Assembly (NCBI GenBank): GCA_032164245.1
Contig: JAVMKO010000001.1
Coordinates: 76,443,892 to 76,507,891, forward strand
From: Sternotherus odoratus
Taxonomy: Eukaryota; Chordata; Testudines; Kinosternidae
DNA: 64,000 nucleotides
Reading direction: 5' to 3'
The notes beneath the pieces were generated by a model. That model searched no databases. It worked only from the letters and a program-made list of their open reading frames with translations, and was not told the origin of the DNA. Every line of letters starts with the position of its first letter. The first letter of the stretch is position 1. This document shows positions 1 through 9,723 of this stretch, piece after piece. A program made the translations under genes and the position numbers.

Positions 1-303
1 GTAACTTTCTTATTTAGCAGAAGTGCAATGTGAGATGAATTCAAATGAGGCTACCCATTAGTGAAATTCAAACTATTTTCATAAGGAAGCTGAGGCTTTG
101 ACAGGCCACCCAAACTGAGGATTTTTGTTTTGAGAGATTCCCTCTCTTCCCCGAAGTTGTTCCTAAAATCATTGTTTCCAAAACCTTTTACTAAGGCAAT
201 CTATCCAACAGCATTTTGTCTCCTTTTTTTGGAACCCACCATTACATATATGCATCCTCAACCCTGGCACCACAACCATAATCCTGTCCTGGTGCATGTG
301 GCA
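1..303. other. Intron or flank, no recognised feature
   Basis: AT-moderate non-coding DNA. No exon, RNA gene or repeat was recognised. It probably lies in an upstream LUC7L2 intron, because the next LUC7L2 exon seen (9724) starts mid-protein. Confidence 0.4.
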
Positions 304-311
304 GTTTAGAG

Positions 312-756
312 CAGTGGTTCCCAGACTTTGAAGGGTCATGCTCCCCTTAACACCTCCTCCCAACTTGATTTAGGGGGAATTACACGGGTAAGGGGGCAGA
401 GACTGGGGGTCATAGCTGGGGGTGGGTTTGGGGCTGGGAACAGAGCTGAGGACAGAGGCTGAGCGCATTAGCCAGATGTGTGACTCCGCTCCCAGCCCTG
501 CCCCCGAGCCTCATCCTCCGGCTAGGAATGGAGATGAGGCCAAGGCCGGAGTGAAGACGCAGCCGGACTGCGGTGGGCGCTGTCAGCCGGACACCAGGTG
601 TACAGCCAGGTGTGGAGCCGTGCCAAGGCTGGGGATGGGGCCAGGTGTGGAGACGGGCCGGAGCAGAGTTGGGGGCTGGCCTGTGCCCACTGTGCCCCCC
701 TGAAAGTTCCTCTGTACCTTCGTAGGGGGTGCACCCCACAATTTTGGGGACCTCTG
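312..756. mobile_element. Non-autonomous hAT transposon with 8-bp target duplication
   Basis: The left end reads CAGTGGTTCCCAGACTTTG and the reverse complement of the right end reads CAGAGGTCCCCAAAATTGT, giving imperfect terminal inverted repeats. An identical 8-bp sequence, GTTTAGAG, lies on both sides (304-311 and 757-764), which is the hAT signature. The interior is GC-rich and has no transposase. The open frames inside it are compositional. Confidence 0.85.
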
Positions 757-984
757 GTTTAGAGAGGGAGCCTGATCCATGCTAACCCCACAGCAGCAGC
801 TCTTGTCCCCAAATTTGAGTGGCCCTGCAGTCCTGTGTGCCAGGTTGCAACTCCCAAAGTGAGGAGCCAGGGCAGGAGCTGCCACTGCAGGGCGAGTGCA
901 GGGCAGGCTCACTCTGCAAGCCCTCCGCACCCCCATCCTGGTGCCTCCCCTTTGTGCCATGATAAGTGTGTATTTGCCTAGGCA

Positions 985-1211
985 AAATATCCTAGAGGAT
1001 GTTGTTGTGAAGGCCAAGATTATAACACAGTTCAAAAAAGATCTAGATAATTTTTTCTGAAGAATAGGTCCATGAATGGCTATTAGCCAGGATGGGCAGG
1101 GATGGTGTCCCTCTGGGGTACCAAGCACTGGTCACTGTCAGGAGACAGAATACTGGGCTAGATACTGGACCTTTGGTCTGACCCAGTATGGCCATTCTTG
1201 TGTTCTTAGGC
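985..1211 (+). mobile_element. CR1-type LINE 3'-end fragment
   Basis: The stretch ending with 'gggctagatactgga', 'ctttggtctgacccagtatgg' and 'ccattcttgtgttctt' resembles the 3' tail of CR1/L3-type LINEs. It is a short non-coding relic. Its boundaries are estimated. Confidence 0.6.
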
Positions 1212-1335
1212 CAGGGCGTGGTGATCTAGCCATGGACATGACTGCTTTGATACCTTCCTGCAACCCACTCGTGGGTTGGGACTCATTTTGGGAAAACTCT
1301 GCCTAAAAGGAGAAGGAAAAACCGGGAAATGAGTG

Positions 1336-1510
1336 TTCTTCTTCGAGTGATTGCTCACATGCATTCCATTTAGGTTAGGTACGCGCAGCGTGCCTGGTTG
1401 CCGGGTAGATTTTCCCCTAGCTACAGTCTGGGTGAGCAGGGAGCCCCCTGGAGTGGCGCCCTCATGGCGACCTATATATACCCCTGCGACCCAGTCACCA
1501 TCTTAGTTCC
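1336..1510 (+). repeat. Left inverted terminal repeat of the DIRS element
   Basis: It begins TTCTTCTTCGAGTG and runs to 'catcttagttcc'. From about 1367 it is matched inverted at 8849-8998. Its first 41 bases are matched by the internal complementary region at 8709-8749. Confidence 0.88.
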
Positions 1511-1662
1511 TTCTTACCGCAGACGAGCTGGTTGTAGGAACAGTGGAGCTCTGGCTCTTCGCAGTCTCTGTATCTCCTAGCTCAGGGGTCGGGAACCTAT
1601 GGCTCGCAAGCCAGATGTGGCTCTTTTGAGCCTGTCATCTGGCTCGCGGCGCTGCTGTGACC

Positions 1663-1838
1663 GCGAGGCTGGGGGGCGGGGGAGGCGGTGTGGCGCGGCT
1701 CTGAAAGCGAGGCTGGGGGGCGGGGGAGGCGGTGTGGCGCGGCTCTGAAAGCGAGGCTGGGGGGCGGGGGAGGCGGTGTGGCGCGGCTCTGAAAGCGAGG
1801 CTGGGGGGCGTGTCGCTCCTCTCCTTCCCTCACTGGAG
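1663..1838. repeat. 44-bp tandem repeat, about 3 copies
   Basis: The unit starts GCGAGGCTGGGGGGC and recurs at 1663, 1707, 1751 and (partial) 1795, nearly unchanged. It lies inside the inserted hAT element. Confidence 0.9.
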
Positions 1839-1889
1839 TTGGGTCACAGCAGCGTGACCCAGCAAACAAGTAAGCACGGGGGGGGGAGG

Positions 1890-2345
1890 GGTAAGCCGTT
1901 TGCAAGGGGGCGTTGGGGGGAGGCTGGGCTGGGAGCGGGGATAAGCCGTTTGCAAGGGAGCATGGGGGGGAGGCTCAGCTGGGAGCGGAGATAAGCCGTT
2001 TGCAAGGGAGCATGGGGGGGGAGGCTCGGCTGGGAGCGGAGATAAGCCGTTTGCAAGGGAGCATGGGGGGGAGGCTGGGCTGGGAGCGGAGATAAGCCGT
2101 TTGCAAGGGAGCATGGGGGGGAGGCTGGGCTGGGAGCGGGGATAAGCCGTTTGCAAGTGAGCATGGGGGGGAGGCTGGGCTGGGAGCGGGGATAAGCCGT
2201 TTGCCAGGGAGCATGGGGGGGAGGCTGGGCTGGGAGCGGGGATAAGCCGTTTGCAAGGGGGCGTTGGGGGGAGGCTCGGCTGGGAGCGGGGATAAGCCGT
2301 TTGCAAGGGGGCGTTGGGGGGAGGCTGGGCTGGGAGCGGGGATAA
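1890..2345. repeat. 50-bp minisatellite, about 9 copies
   Basis: The unit contains ATAAGCCGTTTGCAAGG, recurring about every 50 bases (1891, 1941, 1991, 2042, 2092, 2142, 2192, 2242, 2292). Copies differ by a few substitutions. Long open frames here are artefacts of the 50-bp period and G richness. Confidence 0.93.
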
Positions 2346-2625
2346 GCGGTGTGGGGGAGAGACCGGGCTGGGTGGGTCAGTTGGGGGGGGGGAAGCAAGT
2401 TTGGGGGGGGGAAGAGACCGGGCTGGGTGGGTCAGTTGGGGGGGGGGGTTGGAGGAAAGGAGGTTTGGGGGGGAGAGACCGGACTGGGTGGGTCATTTGG
2501 GGGGTGGGTGGGAGGGAAGGAGGTTTTGGGGGGAGAGACCGGGCTGAGTGGGTCAGTTGGGGGGGTGGGAGGGAAGGAGGTTTGGAGGGGGGGATTGGGG
2601 GGGGGGGAGAGTGGGCTGGGCGGGT
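2346..2625. repeat. G-rich imperfect tandem array
   Basis: Four or so imperfect units containing GAGACCGGGCTGGGTGGGTCA, separated by runs of 6 to 10 G. Many G runs could form G-quadruplexes. The length of each run may be unreliable in an assembly. Confidence 0.75.
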
Positions 2626-3136
2626 CAGGCAGGCGGCAGGACCCTGGCTGGCAAGGGGCCAGTGGGGGAAACCCCAAAGCAGTGCAGGGCTAAGGACTCC
2701 ACCTGCCACTGCTTTGGGATTTCCCCTGCTGGCCCCTTGCCAGCTGGCGTCTCAGCTCCCGTTGCCAGCCTGGGCTTCGGGGGAGGAGAGCGGAGCTGGG
2801 GCCGGGGGCAGGAGGCGAGGCAAGGCAAGCCGGGGGAGGGGGGGAGTGAGAGCACGGCCGGAGCCGGGGGAGGAGAGCGCGGGGGGGGGGGGAAGCGCGG
2901 CGGGGGGGGGGGGGGGCTATTATATGGCTCTTACTAAAATAAATTTCCAAATATTTTGTTTTCATGGCTCTCTGAGTCAAAAAGGTTCCCGACCCCTGTC
3001 CTAGCTATTCTAGTCTTTGTTATGTTAATAGTTTTAGTAAGGTACTTAGTGTAAATAGTTCTCTCTTAGTGTAGTTAGTTATCTCTTAGTGTAAATAGCG
3101 ATAAGTGCAGGGGTTCTCCTCTGCCGCCTGGGGCTT

Positions 3137-5770
3137 ATGCCTCCCAAGGCTCCAAGCTTCAAAGCGTGTACTCAGTGTGGGAAGCCTATGCCCTTGGGCG
3201 ACCCACACTCTCACTGCCTAAAGTGCTTGGGAGAGTCCCACGTTGTGGAGTCGTGTAAGATCTGCAGAACTTTTAAGCCCCGCACGAGAAAAGACAGGGA
3301 GACTCGCCTCTGACATATCCTCATGGAGGCAGCCCTGGCTCCAGACGCAGGAGAGACTCCGGGACCCGCTCCCAAGACGGCACCAGCCAAGGCAAAGCCA
3401 TGGCACCGGTCTCACTCCCCTTCGCGGAAAAGGAAGAGGGACTTGCAGGCGCCGTCAACCGCTCCGGCACCGCACCACCATGAGCAGCCGCCGCCGGTAC
3501 CCGCGGCAATGGCAGACTCAGGCCGCTCAGAGGAGCAGCCCTCGGCACCGACACCACCGACTCCGCAGGGCCCGTCGAGTCCGGTGCAAGTGGTCTCACC
3601 ACTTAGAGTGCCCATACCGCAGCATCTACCCTCTACCCCAGAGGCGTTCGCTGCTGCCGGCCATCTGCTGGCCTCAGACTCCATGCCGGAGCTGAGTCAG
3701 GTCCGATCTAAGGGCAGACTGCCCGTGATCGGGACCGAGATCGCGGCCAGGAGCCCTGCGGGCCCTGGGCACCACTCGATCTGCCGGCACCGCTCCGACT
3801 CCCGGTACCGCTCTACATCGAGGCACCGGTCGCAGTCTCGGCGCCATACGGTGAGGAGACCATCTTCCGGATCCCCGAGAGGACGTTCCCACCGTTCCCA
3901 GTCTTGACGCCGGTCCGAGTCCTGGCGCCGATCGGAGTCCCGGTACCCGCGCTCTTCTCGGCACCGGTCGCACGCTCGGCGCCGGTCGGTGAGCTGGCAC
4001 AGAGAGAGCCCGCGCCTCCAATCTCGACGGTCGGACTCCAGACGACGATCCCACTCCCGGCGCCACTCTCCATCCCGGCGCCGATCGTCATCCCGGTGCC
4101 GGTCGAGGCACTACATCGAGTCTCCGGTCGGTCGACGCTCCCGGTCCCGACGCCGAACACCACCTCGGCACCGGCAGGACTCGAGGTACCAGTCCCGCTC
4201 CCGGCACCGGACGTCGCCTCACCGGCACCGGTCGTCCAGCCGCGCTCCACGCCGGCACCGGTCGTCCAGCCGCGCTCCACGCCGGCACCGGTCGTCCAGC
4301 CGCGCTCCACGCCGGCACCGGTCATCCAGCCGCGCTCCACGCCGGCACCGGTCATCCAGCCGTGCTCCACGCCGGCACCGCGACAGGTCTCTCCACCGTT
4401 CGGAGTCCTTCTGCTCGGGGCGTTGAGGGTCGGCCAGACCAGAGCACCATGACTCTCCGCCCAGACCCCAGCAGCCTACCTTAGGGGTGCCACCCTGGCC
4501 GGCTGCATCTGTTTCGGTGTCCCCGAGATCAACCACTGGACAGCAATGGCCAGCTTGGGCACAATGGCCTTGCGACCAGCCCCAAGCCACTCAGTCGGAC
4601 CCTGGGTTTCCCCTAAGGCCTGAGAGCACCGATGACCAAGTGCCCGTCCCGTCCTCGGTAGCCCGTCGTTCAGATGCTCCATCTGTCGTGGGTGAACCGG
4701 GTCCTTATGCCTCCCCTACTCGGGTTGAGGCGGTGGCAGGCATGTCATCTGCCAGCCCACCCTCGGCGGAACTGGCCAATTACCAAGGCCTCTTGAAAGC
4801 AGTGGCGACAAATATGAAGCTACCCACGGAGGAGGTCCCTATAGTCGAGGACCCAGTCACCACTATGCTTTCCAGGGGGGCTCCGACAAGGGTAGCCGTT
4901 CCATTCATAAACACGATTAAACAAAACGCTGCTACAATATGGAAAACCCAGGCCTCCACTCCCCCCACTGCTCGGGGCGTGGAGAGGAAATACTTTGTCC
5001 CTGCCAAGGGATACGAGTATCTTTACGTTCATCCTTCTCCTTCCTCGCTCGTAGTAGACTCGGTGAACAATAAAGAGCGCCACGGGCAGGAGGCGCAGGC
5101 CCCTAAGACAAGGGAGGCTAGGCGCCTGGGCCATTTTGGGAGGAAGGTTTACTCGTCAGGGGGTCTCCTTCTAACAGTAGCCAACCATCAGGCACTCTTG
5201 AGCCGCCATCATTTCGATACGACGGAGGCCTTGGCAAAATTTGAGGCCGCGGTCCCGTCGGAGGGCAAACAGGAATTCAGGGCATTGCTCCGCCAAAGTA
5301 GCGACATATCTAGATATGCCCTGTAGGCGGCCCTGGACGCTGCTGACTCCGCAGCCAGGGCTATGGCTTCGGGGATTGCCCTCCGTCGAGCAGCTTGGTT
5401 GCAGTCCACCAATTTGCCTCAGGGGATGCAACTTAAGATTCAGGACCTTCCCTTTGAAGGAGATTCTCTGTTCTCCAATGACACGGACGCCCGCCTCCAG
5501 ACCTTTAAGGATAAAGGGGTAACCCTTAAAACTGTGGGGATGCATACCCCGGCATCCCAAAGGCGTCCTTTCTATCCCCCACGGAGGCAATTCTTCCCTC
5601 CTGCCTGCCCACCCCGGGACTCCCAGCAGAGGAGAGGGCGGCCTTATCGCCGTTGTTCAGGGCCACGGTGGGGGGGGGGGGGGGGGGGGAGCAACAGGCC
5701 CCGAAGCCACCCCAAGGGCCCAAACCAAACTTTTGAAGGTGCGCCCGGGGGCAGAGCACCAGCCATAATC
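3137..5770 (+). pseudogene. DIRS gag-like ORF, interrupted by stops
   Basis: This is the structural (gag-like) frame of the DIRS element. From the ATG at 3137 one frame runs through the region, broken by TGA at 3311, 3905 and 4424 and TAG at 5324. The three TGA codons fit CpG decay of CGA arginine codons. The N-terminus carries a cysteine/histidine cluster (CTQC, HSHCLKC, CKIC) that could bind zinc. The middle is rich in Arg/Ser with a decapeptide repeat. The C-terminal half resembles DIRS gag regions from other copies. The frame continues towards the RT past a run of about 20 G at 5669-5690. It is disabled as a protein. The function of DIRS gag is inferred from position and is not tested here. 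Confidence 0.8.
4221..4385 (+). repeat. 30-bp tandem repeat coding an RS decapeptide
   Basis: About five copies of a 30-bp unit containing CACCGGTCGTCCAGCCGCGC. In the gag frame they encode RHRSSSRAPR repeats. The units are almost identical (CGTC changes to CATC in later ones), so the expansion is fairly recent. Confidence 0.9.
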
Positions 5771-5779
5771 CTGGATCCT

Positions 5780-7640
5780 CCTTTTGGAAACCGTCTGTCC
5801 CACTTCCTCCGTGCTTGGTCGGACATTACATCAGACCAGTGGGTCCTCCGCACGGTGGAGGTGGGATACTCGCTCCAGCTTTCCTCCACTCCTCCCTCCC
5901 ACCCACCCTCCTCGTCCCTCTTCAGGGACCCCTCTCACGAGCAACTCCTCGTACAGGAGGTGAGGTCGCTCCTCGCACTGGGAGTCATCGAGCCCATACT
6001 AGAGGAGTTCAAGGGGAAGGGGTTCTACTCCCGCTACTTCCTGATCCCCAAGGCGAAAGGGGGCCTCCGGCCCATCCTGGACCTGCGCAGACTCAATGCC
6101 CACATGAGCAAGTTCAAGTTCCGCATGGTCGCCTTGGGTACCATCATCCCCTCTCTGGAGACTGGTTCGCTGCCCTCGATATGAAGGACGCGTATTTTCA
6201 TATACGTATAAAACCATCGCACAGACGTTACCTCTGCTTCCTGGTGGCGGGGGAGCACTACCAGTTTGCTGTTCTACCCTTTGGCCTCTCCACTGCACCC
6301 AGGGTCTTCACCAAGTGCATGGCGGTGGTAGCGGCGTTCCTTCGGCGCCGCGGGGTACAGCTATACCCATACCTCGACGACTGGCTAATCCGAGGCACCT
6401 CCAGGGACCAAGTGAGTTCGCACGTGCACCTTGTCATCAGCACGTTCGACTGCTTGGGGATACTTCTCAACAGAGAAAAGTCCACCCTGGAACCGACTCA
6501 GAAGATCGAGTTCATAGGGGCCCTTCTAGACTCCACTATAGCAAGGGCATTCCTGCCTCAGACTCGCTTTCTAGCCATCCAGTCGGCCATTCGAGACCTG
6601 CGCGCCTGTCCCATGACCACGGCCAGGGTGTTCCTCAGCCTGCTAGGCCACATGGCATCATGTACACAGGTCACCCAACACGCCAGGCTGAGACTCCGCC
6701 CGCTGCAGTCGTGGCTGGCGTCAGTCTACAAACCAAACCGAGACAGTCTAGACACCCTCCTCCCCATCCCCAGAGCCACGCTATCCACTCTGGCTTGGTG
6801 GGAAGAACAGGACAATGTATGTCAGGGTGACCTGTTCCTTCCCCCCAGCCCATCCCTTTCTCTGGTAACGGACGCTTCGTCCCTGGGGTGGGGAGCTCAC
6901 CTCGGAGAGCTCAGGACTCAGGGCCGCTGGTCGGAATCGGATCTCTGCCTTCATATCAACGTCCGAGAGCTGAGGGCCGTTCGCCTGGCCTGCCAGGCCT
7001 TCCGAGACACACTACGAGGTCATTGTGTAGCGGTGCTTACGGACAACACCACAGCCCAGTTCTATATAAACAAACAGGGCGGGGCCCGCTCCAACCCTCT
7101 ATGTCAGGAGGCGCTTCTCCTCTGGGAGTTTTGTATAGCCCACTTTATTCACCCAGTGGCCTCTTTTCTCCTGGGAGTTCAGAATACACTGGCAGACCAC
7201 CTCAGCAGATCCTTCACGACGCACGAGTGGTCCCTCCGGCCAGATGTCATCCGGCTGATCTTCCTGAGGTCGGGGTTTCCCCAAATCGATCTCTTTGCCT
7301 CCAGGCAGAACAGGAAATGCCTCCAGTTCTGCTCCTTCCGAGGCAGCTCCCGGGGATCCCTGACAGATGCCTTTCTCCTACCCTGGACGGGGCACGTGTT
7401 CTACGCGTTCCCTCCGATCCCGCTTCTACACAAAGTGATCCTGAAGATCAGACGGGACAGAGCCCAGGTCATCCTCATAGCCCCAGCCTGACCCAGACAG
7501 TGCTGGTATGCGTCCCTCCTCCGGTTGTCCAGAGCCCGCCCCACCAGCCTCCCGCTGTGGCCAGACCTGATCTCTCAGGATCACGGTCGCCTCCTGCACC
7601 CGGACCTGCGGTCCCTCCACCTCACAGCGTGACTACTCCA
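5780..7640 (+). pseudogene. DIRS reverse transcriptase / RNase H ORF, frameshifted
   Basis: This is the polymerase of the DIRS element. The RT N-terminal part (ending near 'LRPILDLRRLNAHMSKFKF') reads in the gag frame to about 6155. The remainder reads in another frame (to a stop at 7491): 'DMKDAYFHI', then the catalytic YLDDWL box near 6370, then an RNase H region with 'VTDASSLGWGAHL' and 'LTDNTTAQFYINKQGG', and a 'DLFASRQNRK' region. The switch at about 6155 marks a small deletion. A second shift near 7490 separates a tail that still shows the conserved 'WYASLLRLSRA'-like stretch. The two lesions mean no full-length enzyme is made from this copy. Confidence 0.85.
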
Positions 7641-8693
7641 TGGTTGAGAGGTCCTGAGCTCTTATGCTCAGCTGAGGTGCAGGACATCCTTCTGGGGAGC
7701 AGGAAACCTTCCACCAGAAGCACCTACACAGCAAAGTGGACCCGCTTCTCCGCCTGGTGTAGGCGGCATGACACCGTCCCAAGTGAGGCTTCTATCCCAC
7801 GTATATTGGACTACCTCTTAGGCCTTAGAAACCAAGGCCTGTCTACCTCCACCATTCGAGTCCACTTGGCTGCCATCTCAGCTTTCCACCCTGGCCAGGC
7901 GAACCACTCGGTCTTCTCTGACCCTATGGTGTATCGTTTCCTCAAGGGTCTACACAAACTATACCCGAGCGTGAAGCATCCCATTCCACCCTGGGACTTA
8001 AACCTTGTACTCTCACGCCTCACGTTGCCCCCGTTCGAGCCTCTCGCCACGTGTTCCTTACTCCACCTTTCCTGGAAGGTGGCATTTCTAGTAGCTATCA
8101 CCTCGGCTCGTAGAGTGTCAGAGATCCGTGCTCTGACCTCCGAGCCGCCCTACACGATCTTCCATAAGGACAAGGTGCAGCTACGTCCCCACCCGGCCTT
8201 CCTACCTAAGGTGGTCTCCCCCTTCCATATCAACCAGGACATTTGTCTCCCAGTCCTTTGTCCTAAACCACACACCTCTGGAAGGGAACAACAATTACAC
8301 ACGGACGTTAGGAGGGCTCTTGCTTTTTATTTAGATAGGACAAAGCAATTCAGGAAAACGACCCAACTGTTTGTGGCAGTTGCGGAAAGGATGAAGGGCC
8401 AGCCAATTTCAGCCCAAAGGCTCTCCTCCTGGATCACCTCGTGCATTCACACCTGTTATGAACTCGCTGGCAGACCTGTCCAGAGAGTAACAGCACACTC
8501 CACGAGAGCGCAGGCGTCCTCTGCGGCCTTCTGGGAGGGAGTCCCTATTCAGGACATCTGCAGGGCGGCCACCTGGTCCTCTGTCCACACCTTCGCCGCC
8601 CACTACGCCATAGTCCAGCAGACCAGGGACGATGCGGCGTTTGGTTCAGCGGTCTTACGCTCCGCAATGGGTCAATCCGACCCCACCTCCTAG
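7600..8693 (+). CDS. DIRS tyrosine recombinase, open reading frame intact
   Basis: This is the integrase-equivalent of the DIRS element. The frame is open from 6888 to the TAG at 8693 and overlaps the RT frame, as DIRS ORFs usually do. The recognisable enzyme starts near 7650. It shows an N-terminal core-binding part ('RSTYTAKWTRFSAWCRR'), the first catalytic arginine in 'SARRVSEIRAL', the H-x-x-R pair in 'AHSTRAQASSAAFW', the 'AATWSSVHTF' motif and a tyrosine after it in 'AAHYA'. All expected catalytic positions appear present. No stop or frameshift was seen, unlike gag and RT of the same copy. The true start is unknown; 7600 is chosen to cover the domain. Whether it is expressed cannot be told from sequence. 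Confidence 0.85.
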
Positions 8694-8708
8694 GTATTGC
8701 TTGTAGTC

Positions 8709-8807
8709 ACCTAAATGGAATGCATGTGAGCAATCACTCGAAGAAGAAAACAGGGTTACTTACCTGTAACTGTTGTTCTTCGAGATGTGTTGCTCACATC
8801 CATTCCA
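8709..8807. repeat. DIRS internal complementary region
   Basis: Bases 8709-8749 are the reverse complement of the left end (1336-1376), and 8749-8807 the reverse complement of the right end (8991-9049). They abut near 8749. This is the hallmark thought to let DIRS cDNA ends be rejoined into a circle. The minus strand carries CAGGTAAGTAA at 8756-8766. Confidence 0.9.
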
Positions 8808-8848
8808 AACCCACCCTCCTTCCCCACTGTCGGATTAGCCGGCAAGAG

Positions 8849-9049
8849 GGAACTAAGATGGTGGCTGGGTCGCAGGGGTATATATAGGTCGCCATGAGGG
8901 CGCCACTCCAGGGGGCTCCCTGCTCACCCAGACTGTAGCTAGGGGAAAATCTACCCGGCAACCAGGCACGCTGCGCGTACCTAACCTAAATGGAATGGAT
9001 GTGAGCAACACATCTCGAAGAACAACAGTTACAGGTAAGTAACCCTGTT
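8849..9049. repeat. Right inverted terminal repeat of the DIRS element
   Basis: Bases 8849-8998 invert the left repeat. The last 59 bases pair with the internal complementary region. The plus strand carries a strong splice-donor-like CAGGTAAGTAA at 9032-9042. The end is placed at CCCTGTT (9049). Confidence 0.88.
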
Positions 9050-9723
9050 GTCATCCACTTCTCCTTCAGGAAACTTCAGTCTCTGTGGTAGAGCATGCCA
9101 TGAAAAAGTGAAACCCCATCTTTTGCCCCAAATCTCAGCAGTTGAGCAATCTTAGTCCACGCTGTCTCATCTAGTTTTTGTCAAGTCTTTCAGTGAATGT
9201 ATGCACATGTTTGGAGGAATGGTTATATAAAATATTAACTTTACCAAACTATTTATTGAATAGAAATCCTGAACAATACAAAAATTATAAGGTTGTTGCT
9301 CTCTAAACAAATTTATGGTCTCAAAAGTGAACATAACCAGTAACAAAGAAAGTTGAGTGCAGATAGCCCTTTCAGCAGCCATGAGAGTCTTGCATCATAA
9401 ATTACCATCATGAAAATCCCAGAGACAGCTGTAGAAATGTCATAACCTGAAAATGTAATAATTTGTGAATATGCAGGGTGAATTTCTTACTCTGGAGTAT
9501 GTCTTGGAGAATACATGGTGGGTGGGGCCTACACTACTTGTTCATATACAAATACTTCTGATCTCAAGTGTTTCCATTGACTTAGCCGTAAAGAGTTTAT
9601 TTCATATAGCAATGACTTCTGGATATTAATCCCAGCAAGCATATTTTAGCTTCTCTGAGAAAAATTCAAACCTAAATTCACATGAAAACCTGCTTGTATT
9701 GAGCTCCCTCTTGTTTTTCCAAG
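9050..9723. other. LUC7L2 intron, nothing recognised
   Basis: AT-rich intronic DNA between the DIRS element and the next exon. No repeat or RNA gene was recognised. Confidence 0.5.

Larger units (their letters stand above)
1583..2998. mobile_element. hAT transposon inserted in the DIRS leader, minisatellite-filled
   Basis: The terminal inverted repeats are CAGGGGTCGGGAACC at the left and its reverse complement at the right. An exact 8-bp duplication, TCCTAGCT, flanks the element (1575-1582 and 2999-3006). No transposase is visible. The interior consists of three G-rich tandem arrays listed separately. The clean duplication shows that it inserted after the DIRS element was in place. Confidence 0.92.
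1336..9049 (+). mobile_element. DIRS-type tyrosine-recombinase retrotransposon, near full length
   Basis: This is a DIRS element: a gag-like frame, reverse transcriptase/RNase H and a tyrosine recombinase in order on the + strand, with terminal repeats in the DIRS arrangement. About 1367-1510 is repeated inverted at about 8849-8998. An internal complementary region joins the complement of the left end (8709-8749 against 1336-1376) to the complement of the right end (8749-8807 against 8991-9049). Such elements are thought to replicate through a circular intermediate that the recombinase inserts without a target duplication; none is visible here. About 1.4 kb of its length is an inserted hAT transposon (1583-2998). 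Four in-frame stops and a frameshift disable gag/RT, so this copy is not autonomous. It sits in sense orientation in what should be a LUC7L2 intron. Confidence 0.93.

Noticed and set aside
583..1128. 181-codon minus-strand frame at the left of the window
   Set aside because: It covers a hAT terminus and a CR1 tail, and reads as low-complexity composition with no domain.
1844..2398. Long proline-rich open frames over the minisatellite
   Set aside because: The period of 50 with a G-rich unit keeps frames open by itself. No conservation or start is expected.
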